Of a stretch of DNA of 64,000 bases, positions 53,291 through 63,189 are shown piece by piece (the first letter of the stretch is position 1; the number at the start of each line of letters is the position of its first letter). The translations under genes were made by a program, and so were the position numbers. The notes beneath the pieces were generated by a model, which saw nothing but the letters and a program-made list of their open reading frames with translations, did not search any database and had not been told where the DNA came from. This DNA comes from Hyalella azteca (taxonomy: Eukaryota; Arthropoda; Malacostraca; Amphipoda; Hyalellidae), in contig NW_025940812.1 of assembly GCF_000764305.2 (NCBI RefSeq), positions 1-64,000 on the forward strand, in the 5' to 3' direction.

Positions 53291-56060
53291 AAAAATATTA
53301 GCCGATAGTATTTGCGGCAAGTACTTTTTACTTCAAAATTTGTGGAAATTTCATTCAATTTTTCGTCCTTATTTGACTAAAGTCTTTCTAATTTAAAATC
53401 TAAAAGTATCTCTAAAATCTTTAAGTATCTTTTGATTGCATACTTTTGATGAAATTGATAATTAAAAATAAAAACTGATAATTCTTCTTCTAACTTTTAG
53501 CCAGATATTCGAAGTGGAAAATACTTTCCGCACCCTTAAGCAAAGCAAAATTGCAACATTGACGAGTGGGTACGAGACCTGCAACAAGCTGCAAATTTTC
53601 TGCGATGTTCAGAATCTGCGACAGTCTTAACGGCCCAATAAACGCTGACATAGTTACACTTTAATATGCTAATGCAAACTGGCAATTCACATGCAGCATG
53701 TGCAGACAAATCTACTTATATTTTGTAATTGTTGTTGTTATTTATCATTAGATATTAGAACAAATCACATTATATCGAATTAAAATCTAAATTTTCCAAC
53801 ATGATAGAGGCGGTAGCCCCCAAAATAACAAGTGCGCCCTGCGTTGGAAACGATTAGCGCCGCTATTACCAGAACATCGCAATTCAGTCCCGTTATGGCT
53901 TTTCAGCACCTGCTGAGCGCGGTTGTACCTCAGTGCGGTAGGCCTTTGCAGCCCAGCCATAAATATCAATGAATCGCAATGATTTCATGAATGAACATGC
54001 ATGAGCTAGCCTAGAAAATAATTTCGCTTATGCCCATCTTGCAAATAGGAGCAAATTTGACAGACCAGATAAAGCCCGTTCACCCGCTCCCAAAAGGCTG
54101 ACTCATTAGGTGTGTTTACACATGGCCTGTTGCGGCCACATTTTAATTGGTCAGCACTAACTGCCACTAATTATACCGCTGATAATTTCTACTGCTTCAG
54201 GATCGAGTTAATAGCGAATGGCGGCCAATAGCTGCCCGTTGTTAGCCTACTATCATCCAATGAGTTACCAAAAGCAGACATCTTCCAGTGAACCAGTTTT
54301 GCATTCTAGTAGTCTTTGATGTATAATTGAATTATTAAGCGGTCAAACGAACATGAAGATGGCATTATCATTGCTGAGCTATAATAATGCATGCTTCATT
54401 GCGGGTGTTTCCAGGTTCATCCAGAGCCACTCCAGAGTCTCTTTTTTGACCAGCTTTATGTTTTTCTAGCCTTTGAACACAAGAGTGTTGACAAGAAGTA
54501 GGTGTCTGCGCATTCCCATTCCCGATTGTAGTCATCATTGACCTGGTAACAATCGCCTCAACGTTTGCATCGACTATTAGTTTGGTTCAGAAATGCTTTC
54601 ATCGACAGTTCGACCTTTATAGCTCGTGCCTGTTCATTTTTCCTCAAACAAATTCCTGACATCGAACGTTGTTATGCAATTATAATTATAATTCGTGATT
54701 GCTCCAACGTTCCCAAAATATTTCAAAATTAACTTTTACGTTCGCCTGATTTCCGCATGTCTATCAAGAAACTAAGTGTGAGCTGGTATAGCAAGACTGT
54801 TTTACCGTGAAATGAACGACGCCATACGTAACGCGTATAGCGTTACGCCGATGTCATTCGCTGCCACTGCAGTCTGCATCGCGCGTCGATTCCGCGCCAA
54901 AGTGCTCATTAATATCTACCTGACTGAAAATTGGCGCCTACTTCTAACTCGGCACCAAATAATTATTTATGTGATCGTAAATTTGATTTGATTGTAGGTT
55001 CGAGCTTCACAACATAATCATAAAGCTTCGTTCTTCGCCTGACTCATGAGGTGAAAAGGAAATTTTTTTTATGACTTTTGACACTGCTTTTACGAAAAGT
55101 TAACATGAGTTACGCTTCGTAAATTTTACATTCACGAATATGACAAGGTGAAAACCATTATACGCACAGGTGTCACAATCGCCTTTAACCAGAAGCAGTA
55201 GCTTTAGTTCTACGTTCCCTTCGCATGCGTATTGCTGACTACTACTACAGAGCCGTAATGCTACTTACTTTGCCGATGGCTAACGGCTTTTCCATTAAGA
55301 AATGAATAATTTCGCGATGGAGCATTTTAAGGATTATTAAATTAAAGAAATAAGATAAAGTTATAGTTGGTTTGTATTTATTTCTAGGGCATCGGTAAGG
55401 AAGATATTGTTAGGCATCGAAGTTGAACGAATTTCCGGTACAGTATCGTCAAGAAAAATTTCTAGTTAAACTCAACGGGAAGGGCGAGTTTATCATCTAA
55501 TCAATATTTGTGTATTTTCGAGTCAAAAAATCTCCTTGACCATAAGAACAAATTCACTCATTCCGCCATGGAAGTTTTCTTGATGCTACGTTGAGCATCA
55601 ACTGTTAATTTGTACTAAAATAACTGTCCATTTCGGTGATTGATAAGTAAAAGTGAATGTTGCATCGCACGTTGTTTTATTGATAAATGAAGAACCAATC
55701 TTGAAGTTTTTCTTATTACTACTTCTTCCTGTAGTTTTTTTCATGCTTAATCGGGTGTAGTTCGATAGATAAGATTTATAATGTCAAAACCAAGGAGTTT
55801 TTCATTGGAAAAATATCCGATGAACCACTGCTCACTGAAGACAATATTTGCTTTCAAAGTCACCATATTCTTCTGCTACAAGTCGTTCTTCACAACTCAG
55901 TTGTGGATTTGACGAGAAGATAGAGCCTACAAACAGCGCCGTCACCCAAGCCAACTATGCGAACCCCACCGCTACAATTGCCACGAATGACTCGTTCCCC
56001 AGCGGACGTCCCAGAAGAGCAGCTAGACAATGTGTACGCAGCACGTGTAGCAACTAGCAG
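53291..56060. other. Degraded 3' part of copy 4 and flanking spacer
   Basis: Apart from the M4 exon stub at 55170-55187 there is no recognisable coding sequence. A GTGTGTTTACACATGGC word at about 54110 looks like the end of a DNA transposon, but no partner end was found. The open frames at 55848-56057 and 55957-56166 have no recognised domain and run into the Penelope-related repeat. Confidence 0.45.
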
Positions 56061-56128
56061 TCAGGATCCCAAGGAATTTAAATGTAAAGAAAACACAAAG
56101 CAAATTCACCATATCGATATTAAAAACG

Positions 56129-56153
56129 TTTCGGAGTCCAGCTCCATCATCAG
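56129..56153 (-). ncRNA. Hammerhead-ribozyme-like core of a Penelope-like element
   Basis: On the minus strand the sequence reads CTGATGA, then GGAG and CTCC able to pair around a five-base loop, then GAAAC. This is the conserved CUGAUGA-stem II-GAAA core of hammerhead ribozymes, which are known to occur in the terminal repeats of Penelope-like elements. It lies just past the 3' end of such an element on the same strand. The following sequence (TTTTTAATATCG) gives a poor stem III, so self-cleavage is uncertain. Confidence 0.5.
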
Positions 56154-56299
56154 TTCGAAAAACTAAAAATGAATAAAATCATATCAACAGTCAAGATTCT
56201 AAGACAGACATGAAACCTGAACAAGACCTAACATTATATCGAAAAACGGGACTCGATTGGAACAACTTAGTCTTACGGGTTACGAAAAGAATATAAAGC

Positions 56300-56604
56300 C
56301 TAGCGATTCATTATTTCCAGATTATAGGAACTAAACGCATTATTATTGAGACACGGTTTTCGTTTGAAGATATGTAGAGACTCCAAAATTCTCAATTCCG
56401 AGCACCCAGAAGTGGAACCGAGTATCCTAAAATCACTTTCAGCTACAGCCACGTAGCACTGTTCGGCATGGAGGCGCACGGAAGAATGAGGAGGCTTGGA
56501 GAGAGGCAAGTTGGAACGATAGCTCCTGCCACGGTGTTCAGAAACCCGGATGTAGAAGTTACGCGACGTTATTCCAACGTACGCAGATGCGCAGCGCGCA
56601 CATC
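56300..56604 (-). pseudogene. GIY-YIG endonuclease domain of the Penelope-like element
   Basis: One open minus-strand frame of about 100 codons covers the whole domain. The CARC pair precedes AYVG (in place of GIYYIG), then the Arg of ITSRNFYIR, EHRG, HAEQC, DFRIL and the Glu in ELRILESLHI, followed by KPCLN. These residues fit the nuclease of Penelope-like elements, which nicks the target during integration. It is separated from the upstream RT by a stop after QTWSKS. Confidence 0.75.
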
Positions 56605-57826
56605 TTAACTCTTAGACCAGGTTTGATCGCATCCGGGCAGGAATAGAGTCTTATACCTGAAGAAAGAACCAATTTTGAAATTATTTACCAGCAAAACATG
56701 CAAATTTATATTCTGGAAATATTTCATAAACAAAATCTTTAGTTCTCTGTACATAGTTTCAGACGCACTACCAAAATAGGGCAATGTGCAATAAATAGTT
56801 TTCTTACTACCACATTCAGTCACAGTTTCAGAAAATTTGTTAGATAAGAAGCGTTTGATTTTACTAAACACAAGGCGTTATGGAAAACCATCAAGCTAAA
56901 ATATATTGCGAATGAATTCGAATTCCAAATGCATATCATGGAAAGTAGAACAAACCCTATAGCCACGGTATATCAAAGTTTGAAAACTATTCAATGTGAA
57001 ACGAAACGAGCAGAAGCTAAAGAAGCTCATACCCAAACCGGTAAATGTCGGTATTCGATAAACGGAAGTCTGAAAACGACCGCTAGACTTAGTAATTTTG
57101 CCATCGAGAAACGACAAGCAATTGTTGGATTCCAATTCCATAGCGAATTTTATTGAAGGACGTTTGAGGTTCAGATAATCAAAGAAAATGCCCGCATGAG
57201 AGGGATGCTTGAAGATCAGAAAGGTATCATCAATATACCTATTATGAAAAATTTGTTTAAAATCAATGGGACAATCGGGCAACCAAGAAACCTCAAGAAA
57301 GCACATGAAAATGTTAGCGAGGGTGGGACCAAGGGGAAGGCCCATTCTTAAACCATCAACTTCCTTATAAAGTTTACCAGCGAAAACGAAAAAAAGAGTT
57401 CAAGACTGATAATTCCAGAAACTTTTTGAAAAGACTGCGGTTAAGACCGATCACCAGATCATTCGCATCCTTAAACAAAGAGTTGAGTCAGATTTCAATA
57501 GTTTCTGTAAGAGGAATACTAGTGAACAAATTTTCCACATCGAACGAAGCCATAGTCAGGTGCTGAACATCGGTAAAATCTTTCAAACGGTCGACAAATG
57601 AGAAATGAGTAGGTATTATCAAGAGTAAACTGGTTAGTAGTTAGACAATTCAAAATGGGAACTAAAAGTTTAGCTATGTTAAAGCTTAAAGTTGAAATTT
57701 CGAAGCGAAATCAGACTTATAAATTTTTGGAAGGCCCTACAATATGCCAGGGCACGAACCAGAAACGCGAAGTTTTGAAAAAATTTCAGAGGCAAGGGTG
57801 GAGGAATCTTTAAGTTTACGAATGAA
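56300..57826 (-). mobile_element. Penelope-like retroelement, degraded RT plus GIY-YIG endonuclease
   Basis: On the minus strand, broken frames give a reverse transcriptase with LVPILNCLTTNQFTL and MASFDVENLFTSIPL (about 57660-57490), then 57345-56896 with GLPLGPTLANIFM, the catalytic YIDDTFLIF, SFLDGKI and a TFTGLGMSF segment, then LPYFGSASE and FKIGSFFRYK (56871-56605). A GIY-YIG nuclease-type domain follows: CARC, AYVGITSRNFYIRVSEHRGR and RILESLHIFKRKPCLN (about 56605-56300). This RT then GIY-YIG order is the Penelope signature. At least three frameshifts or stops (around 57600, 57380 and 56600) make it non-functional. A hammerhead-like core lies beyond its 3' end, and its 5' end is part of an inverted repeat (57750-57957). 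Confidence 0.85.
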
Positions 57827-57957
57827 GGTAATAATTTGATCCTCAATTTTCAAAATGGTTTTAGAGATAGGGTTTACGAATGGTTTCGTAAACTTTAAGA
57901 TTCTTCCACCCTTGCCTCAGAAACTTTTTCGACACTTCACGTTTCTGGTTCGTGCCC
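57750..57957. repeat. Large inverted repeat at the 5' edge of the Penelope-like element
   Basis: The left arm (57750-57823), starting GGGCACGAACCAGAAACG, pairs with the right arm (57885-57957), ending CGTTTCTGGTTCGTGCCC, across about 70 bp with a few mismatches and a 60-bp loop. The left arm is the 5' part of the minus-strand Penelope-like element, so the right arm is a short inverted copy of the same end. Head-to-head fragments are common for these elements. Confidence 0.8.
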
Positions 57958-58171
57958 AGCTAGATGAGAACTTAAGTTACTACGATCAATACTTAGTTCA
58001 CTTGAGATCGACTTGGCTCTTCTTCTCATGCCTCCCATTTAAACTCTTTTATGCCCCAGACCGGCGACAGGTAGACCCACTGACTAGCCACCAAAGGGCT
58101 ACTCAGCCACGAGGAAAACTTACTGGCTCCTCGTCCTCATCATCCTCTTACCTGGCGCTCTAGCTCTAAGG

Positions 58172-58448
58172 ATACCTGACCTGCATCCTGGGCCTAACCT
58201 GCATCCTGGGGCTTACCTGAATCCTCCGCCTTACCTGTATCCTGGGCCTTACCTTCATCCTGGGCCTTACCTGCATCCTTGGCATTACCTGCATCCTGCG
58301 CCATACCTGCGTCCTGGGCTTTACCTGCATCCTGGGCCTTTCCTGCATCCAGGGCCTTACCTGCATCCCGGAGCCTTACCTGCATCCCGAAGCCTTATCT
58401 GCATACCGAGGCCTTACCTGCATCCCGGAGCCCTACCTGCATCTTGGC
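58172..58448. repeat. 18-bp minisatellite, about 15 copies
   Basis: Tandem copies of CATCCTGGGCCTTACCTG with scattered changes. The period is a multiple of three, so all six frames stay open for long runs (for example MQVRPR repeats on the minus strand). These are by-products and are not called as genes. Confidence 0.9.
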
Positions 58449-58483
58449 CTTCTCTTGGTTGTCTAAACTCTAAACTCTTAACA

Positions 58484-58860
58484 TTACGGGGGGGTCTAGC
58501 CTCCAGAAAAAACTTCCACATTTACTAACGGATCTTTCTGAAATTTCACACATATTTGTAAAACCAAAAAACAAAAACATTTTGTTCGTATCATTTTTTC
58601 GGAAAAATTAATAGAAAACGTGAAATTCATAGAAAACGGACAAAAGGGGGTACTTCAAAAATCTATCTCCTCTTAGAGTTTCGAAGCTACAGCGATGAGA
58701 CATGCACCATTCGATTCGTAAAGACCATATCAATCGAGTAACGAAGCCCGATTTTCGCCTTAGTTTTTTTAAACGCATTTTTCCGTTTTCTTCTCATTTT
58801 CTTCAAATTCCCCCCCTTCCCTCTATTTTGAATCCAAACTATGCACAAATCTAAAAAAAA
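58484..58860. mobile_element. Diverged relative of the 890-bp TTAA fold-back element
   Basis: The left end TTACGGGGGGGTCTAGCC followed by AGAAAAAAC corresponds to the right end of the 5994-6883 element read in reverse. Further matches are AGAAAACGGACAAAA, GGGGTAC, GAAGCTACA and ATTCGATTCGTAAAGACC. Identity is moderate, with changes in the terminal repeat itself. Only about half of an element is recognisable. Its other end is not visible, and the LINE segment starts shortly after. Confidence 0.6.
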
Positions 58861-58881
58861 TATAACTCAGTACTCACAGCA

Positions 58882-58988
58882 GTGAATGACAGAGAGCGCA
58901 TTTTCTCGTTGGCGAATGACAGAGAGCGCATTTTCTCGTTGACGAAAACTTGAGGTCACGGACGGACGGACAGACAGACAGACGGACA
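58882..58988. repeat. Direct 31-bp duplication and GGAC/AGAC microsatellite
   Basis: GAATGACAGAGAGCGCATTT and its continuation occur twice back to back (58882 and 58913), followed by (GGAC)n(AGAC)n. The LINE reading frame becomes recognisable immediately afterwards, so this may mark its truncation point. Confidence 0.7.
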
Positions 58989-59712
58989 TGGCGAGCACAA
59001 TAATGCAAACCTCACACAATAACAGGATAACAGATAGAAGAATTAAATCTCTAAAGGGCAACCCAATAAATATAACAACAGCCATGACCACACTCGCCAT
59101 AAAAAACAGTAAAAATAACAAATCAACTGGACCAGATCACATCAATATACTCCATCTCAAACACCTGGGCCCCACAGCAATTACATACCTCACTCAAATT
59201 TACAATATCGCAATAAACTCCAATACAATACCCCATACCTGGAAGCTAGCCAAGATAATTCCAATACCTAAACCTGGCAAAGACACTAACATGGGGTCAT
59301 CTTGTCGACCAATTTCTCTTTTAAGTCCAATAGCCAAAACACTGGAAAAAATTATCCTTGCCAAAATCTCATCTCATCTCCCTAACATTGAACACCAACA
59401 TGGCTTCAAACAACACCATTCTACCATCACAGCACTCCAACATATCACAGAACACATAGCCACAGGTTTCAATCAAAAACGCCCGCCACTTCGAACAATA
59501 GCTGTTGCATTAGACATGAGCAAAGCATTTGATACGGTTAATCTGCACACACTCATCAACAAACTTTCCACAAACGCAATAGAGCACACTACACTTAAAT
59601 ACATAGCAAATTACATCAAAGGCAGAAAAGGCTTCACAAAAGTCAACAACACCAATTCAAAACAGAAATTATTCAAAACAGGTGTACCACAAGGCGGAGT
59701 CCTATCACCCAC
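58989..59712 (+). mobile_element. Jockey-like LINE, N-terminal half of reverse transcriptase (5' truncated)
   Basis: An uninterrupted frame covers the fingers and palm of a non-LTR reverse transcriptase: KSTGPDHINILHLKHLGP, WKLAKIIPIPKPGKD, CRPISLLSPIAKTLEKII, HGFKQHHST, then motif A AVALDMSKAFDTVNLHTLI and motif B TGVPQGGVLSPT. Such proteins copy the element RNA at the nicked target site. No endonuclease domain precedes it; upstream is a microsatellite and another repeat, so the copy is 5' truncated. It stops at 59712 because another element is inserted. The remainder of the RT continues at 62033 in the same orientation. The A- and C-rich coding strand contrasts with the surrounding DNA. Confidence 0.88.
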
Positions 59713-60286
59713 TGATTAATTTGTAATCCTTTTATTCCTAATTGCATATAATTTATGTGTTGAACTTTGATTTGAGTTCGATATTGGCTCTCGCTATTTC
59801 TCGGACTGTACGCTTTAAAGCCTACGGCAAGTTATCAATTTCTGTTTATCCTCGGCAGAGTTTCTTTTTCATAAAACATTTTAAACTGTCAGGTTGGTTG
59901 TACTTTGCATTGTCCGAGTGGTCAAACGAGGCGCGTTGAAGGTTCTCTACTGCTGGCAATGCGATTTAACAAGGAGAATGACACAAACATTAATCAACTT
60001 CATATACTAAGAAAAAAAAATACCCTACGCCTAGTTACAGAGCTAGGAACGGTGAGAATAACGAGTGCACAGGCTTACTTGCAGAAGAAAATCCTATCCT
60101 ATACCGATCTGGCCGGAGACAACAGAGCTAGACAACTACTACGGCCCAGAATGACTAATCGAGACTAAATCAGCGAGGCTAAACCAAGGTGTCTACACGG
60201 GCAAGCTAGTATCTCAATTTTTCACAGATGTACATCACCGGGGATTTTGGAGATGAGTCCAAGGCGGATCTGATGGCGCTGACTAA

Positions 60287-61329
60287 AGGCCCGTTTCCAC
60301 TATGAGACTCTGCGCGACTGACGACTGAAAAACTGGCTTTTTCAGCCCAGACTGAGGCTGTCCGGACCATCGACACGGGCTCATCGGCGAATGAAGCAGT
60401 GTTCATTCTTTTGAGCCGCTCAAGCCGCTGAGGCTGCCGCTCATCTCCGGAGTGTCGCTTTGACTGCCGTCTGAGTAGGTTGTGCGTGACTGTCGCTCCT
60501 ACCCTATTTACACACAATTACTGTTCATTTACTTAGCTTTGCAATGTCGCACGACGGAGACTGGAGCAGAGATGTCACTGAAAGGCTTATCGATTTATAT
60601 AGAGAGGCACCTTGCTTCTGGCAAGTAAAAAGCTTTTTTTACAAAGACAGAATCTTGAGAATTAGAGAAAATAAGTAAATAAATGGAGAAATTATATCCA
60701 TCCACGAATATCGAAAAATGGAAATACTTTCTAACCTTTCATTGACCGATTTTATCTGTTTATTGACATAGATTCACTCGTCCGTCAATTAAATCTTAAT
60801 TATCTTATTGTACTTGCAGTGTATGTATACTCAGTAAATAGTAAATAAACACATTAACCAATAATAGTAGTAGCATTTGTGAAGCACGCTATGATACCTA
60901 TCTAAATCTATAGACCAAAAACCAGACATGGTTAATCATTGTGACGTATTTATTACATTTAATTTTCTTGACACATTAAAGGTATAATAAGATAATGCTG
61001 TTTCTAAATCCCTTGGTGAATGCATGTTATTACACGGATAAACTATGTTAATGAGAAGTTTAAAACCATTCTTGGGTTTCATAACTGCTATTAGGTAAAG
61101 AGATCTTTGTTTCCTCCTGCGCATAGTGACAACAGCTAGTAAAAGCAAGAGCGGCAGCATAATTTATCTTCAAAGGCCAGCGAGTTCGGTAGCCCAGACG
61201 GTCAGTCTCAGTCCCAGCACACGTACGTAGTGGAAACGCGCACGCCAGTTTTCAAGTCCAGCCATGTGGCTTATTGGTCTCAGGCCAGTCTCAATCCTTC
61301 AGAATCAGTCCCGTAGTGGAAACGGGCCT
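60287..61329 (+). mobile_element. PIF/Harbinger-like DNA transposon nested in the LTR
   Basis: The terminal inverted repeats begin AGGCCCGTTTCCACTA and match over about 23 bp with two differences. The element is flanked by the TAA target duplication (60284-60286 and 61330-61332), as expected for PIF/Harbinger. It encodes a short MADF-like fragment (60544-60678), the DNA-binding partner protein typical of these elements, but no DDE transposase, so it is a deletion derivative. It is 1043 bp and the youngest layer of a three-level nest. Confidence 0.78.
60544..60678 (+). pseudogene. MADF-domain fragment of Harbinger-like element
   Basis: A 44-codon frame starts MSHDGDWSRDVTERLIDLY and continues REAPCFWQVKSFFYKD before a stop. 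The order W, LIDLY, P-(C/L)-(F/L)W, then FYKD is that of the start of a MADF (Myb/SANT-like) domain, which in Harbinger elements binds the terminal repeats and helps import the transposase. A normal domain needs about 85 residues, so this one is cut short. Confidence 0.55.
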
Positions 61330-62032
61330 TAACAGTATGAGCCCTATGAAGTGCTCCAGCCGTGTCCCTCGATGACGACCGGCGAAATTTCTTGTTGCTG
61401 TAATGTAGCTGCTGACGGCCCGACCGTGGTGGTTCACCTCGCTGGGATTTGAGGAAGACCATGCAGGATTGCAGGCTACTCTGGGTAATCTCTCGCAGAT
61501 CGGATAATCCTTCTCTGTAGTGCATAAGTCGGCTTCAAGATAACTATCTCGGCAGCGAATTTAGTCGAAGCTCCCTTTGTTCGATGAGGACCCGTCGGGG
61601 AAATCTCCCGAGTCAGTTCAACGATTTCTTCGTCGTGAGGTGTTTCTTCTCGGCGATATTTCGTATGCGGCTGGCTGATCTTATTGGAAGAGACGTCGTG
61701 ACTGTGGGTTTGTATTGTCCCAAGATAACGAATACCACAATTCTTATTTCACTAACAACATTCACTGTCCCGTGAATCCTCGTACGATTGTACACCGGCA
61801 CACTCAGTTTTCGGTCGCGCTACCAAACGACATGCGGATTCCACGAGCTCCCGCACTCCACTGACTCGCATCAGCCGCCGCTGAGCCGCGGCTGCCGCGC
61901 TCTCCTTATATAGCCCCGATTACGCGTAGACCCGCACTCGATTGGCGTCGCTTGAATTTTACTGACGACATGTGTTTTCCCCTAAGTCCTAGTTTCCTAT
62001 TCTTGTTTATAATTTATTCCTATTCCTAATCA

Positions 62033-63144
62033 CCACACTGTTCAACATATACGTTTCAGATATACCCTCACCTCCACCCAATATTAAAATAATTACATAT
62101 GCAGATGATATAACTATCTTATCCTCCCACAAAGACTATAACACTGCTGCACAAGTCCTTCTTCCATACCTACAAACCGTGCACACATGGACCACAGAAA
62201 ACCAACTACAACTCAATGCAACAAAAAGCACTGCCACTCTTTTCACACCTGACCCGGCTGAATATAGCAACCAACTCAACCTCAATATCAATAATACACT
62301 CATTCCAACAGTACGCAACCGTAAAATACTTGGACTTACCTTTGACCCAAAGCTCACCTTCAGCACTCACATTAGCAATACTCACGACAAAGCCAATAAT
62401 ACCATCAAAATAATCAAATCACTTACAGCCACACAATGGGGAAAACAAAAAGAACTACTCACAACCACATTTCAAACAATCACGCGTCCAATCCTTGAAT
62501 ACGCAAACTCATCCTGGTCACCAATTATACGTATCACCCACGCAAATGAACAAACTCCAAACAGTCCAGAATGCAGCACTCAGGATAGCCACAGGCTGTA
62601 CCGCAGACACCAACATCCACCACCTTCACCAAGAAACCAAACTTCTACCCCTAACACACCACCTCAAACTTCACGCCTCACAACTCAGACAGAAAGCACA
62701 AAACCCAACCCACCCACTACATACCCTCACCCTTCAGCCGCACCCAAACGTCTCATGAAACAAACCATTTTCCACAACACAGGTTTCACCACCAACATAG
62801 ATACTCCGCCTGCACAGGCTACACAGGACACAATCAAACAAAATCTTAAAACAATCCACACTACAATTACAGAAAACTATCTTGCAACCCTCCCTCACAA
62901 TAAAATTTTAAACATGCCCGCACCACAGATTCACCCATCTGAAATCAACCTACCTAGACCTGCACGCAGGAACCTTGCCCAACTTCGCACAAATAAATCA
63001 CAAAACTTCCAGCGAGATTGGAGCAGAGGTTTGGGCTGTGGGATTGCGAGAGTGAAAACTTTACCTCGCTCTACAATCGCACGTACTGTGAGTAGAATAA
63101 TGACAGCTCGTGCAAAGCACAATACGCGTAGAGGCGCGGGGTAA
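62033..63144 (+). mobile_element. Jockey-like LINE, C-terminal half of reverse transcriptase
   Basis: This continues the RT from 59712: LFNIYVSDIP, motif C ITYADDITIL, TWTTENQLQLNATKST, the thumb segment RKILGLTFDPKLTFSTHI, and the connection region with NKLQTVQNAALRIATGC and ETKLLPLTHHLKLHASQLR. Two compensating frameshifts (about 62527 and 62757) move the middle part to another frame, so the protein is broken even without the LTR insertion. The catalytic YADD is intact. After the stop at 63144 a GC hairpin GGGGGGC-TTTGC-GCCCCCC follows (about 63150-63168), which may belong to the 3' end of the element. No poly(A) tail is seen. Confidence 0.85.
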
Positions 63145-63149
63145 AACCG

Positions 63150-63168
63150 GGGGGCTTTGCGCCCCCCA
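63150..63168 (+). terminator. GC-rich hairpin at the LINE 3' end
   Basis: GGGGGGC and GCCCCCC pair around TTTGC directly after the LINE stop codon. In non-LTR elements a 3' stem-loop can be the recognition signal for the reverse transcriptase; here the position supports such a role but nothing more. It is placed under this type for want of a better one; no transcription termination is claimed. Confidence 0.35.
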
Positions 63169-63189
63169 AATCAGGGGTTTTACGTCATT

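Larger units (their letters stand above)
43814..55187 (+). pseudogene. IR array copy 4: ionotropic receptor with destroyed 3' end
   Basis: Eleven exons are intact and in frame: 43814-43906, 47320-47411, 47840-47930, 49550-49711, 50040-50119, 50406-50503, 50648-50769, 50924-51019, 51388-51502, 51870-51922, 52226-52329 (368 codons plus two bases). They encode S1 with the conserved Arg (QIFRSEILNYSPPYM), M1 (VWVCVLASLLLVGALTSSLH), pore (TRGYTWALKIFLSQ), M3 with FYRCNLQAIL, and most of S2. Exon 12 (about 52490-52642) is degraded: its start lacks MLRV, stops occur in all plausible readings, and only the terminal FFIYGV-like segment and its donor remain. The last exon at 55170 starts GVTIAF but then diverges and stops within ten codons, so M4 is lost. 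The early exons look functional, so loss is recent. A shortened receptor-like protein is possible but unlikely to form a normal channel. Confidence 0.75.
59713..62032 (-). mobile_element. Probable solo LTR (TG...CA, 4-bp target duplication) inside the LINE
   Basis: The insert starts TGATTAATTTG and ends CCTAATCA, giving the TG...CA ends of LTRs with a short inverted TGATTA. It is flanked on both sides by CCAC (59709-59712 and 62033-62036). Removing the insert and one CCAC restores an uninterrupted RT frame across SPT-LFNIY, which proves the insertion point to the base. On the minus strand a TATATAAGG box (about 61905) lies near the start and an AATAAA signal near 59738, about 20 bp before the end, in the order expected of U3-R-U5. 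A 4-bp duplication is usual for Ty3/gypsy-type elements. Without its internal 1043-bp insert it is about 1.28 kb. No gag or pol is present. A DNA transposon with 4-bp duplication is the main alternative. Confidence 0.65.

Noticed and set aside
54110..54250. DNA transposon end GTGTGTTTACACATGGC
   Set aside because: No matching inverted end or target duplication was found nearby.
58166..58473. MQVRPR and ALPASW repeat proteins
   Set aside because: Open in several frames only because the minisatellite period is 18 bp.
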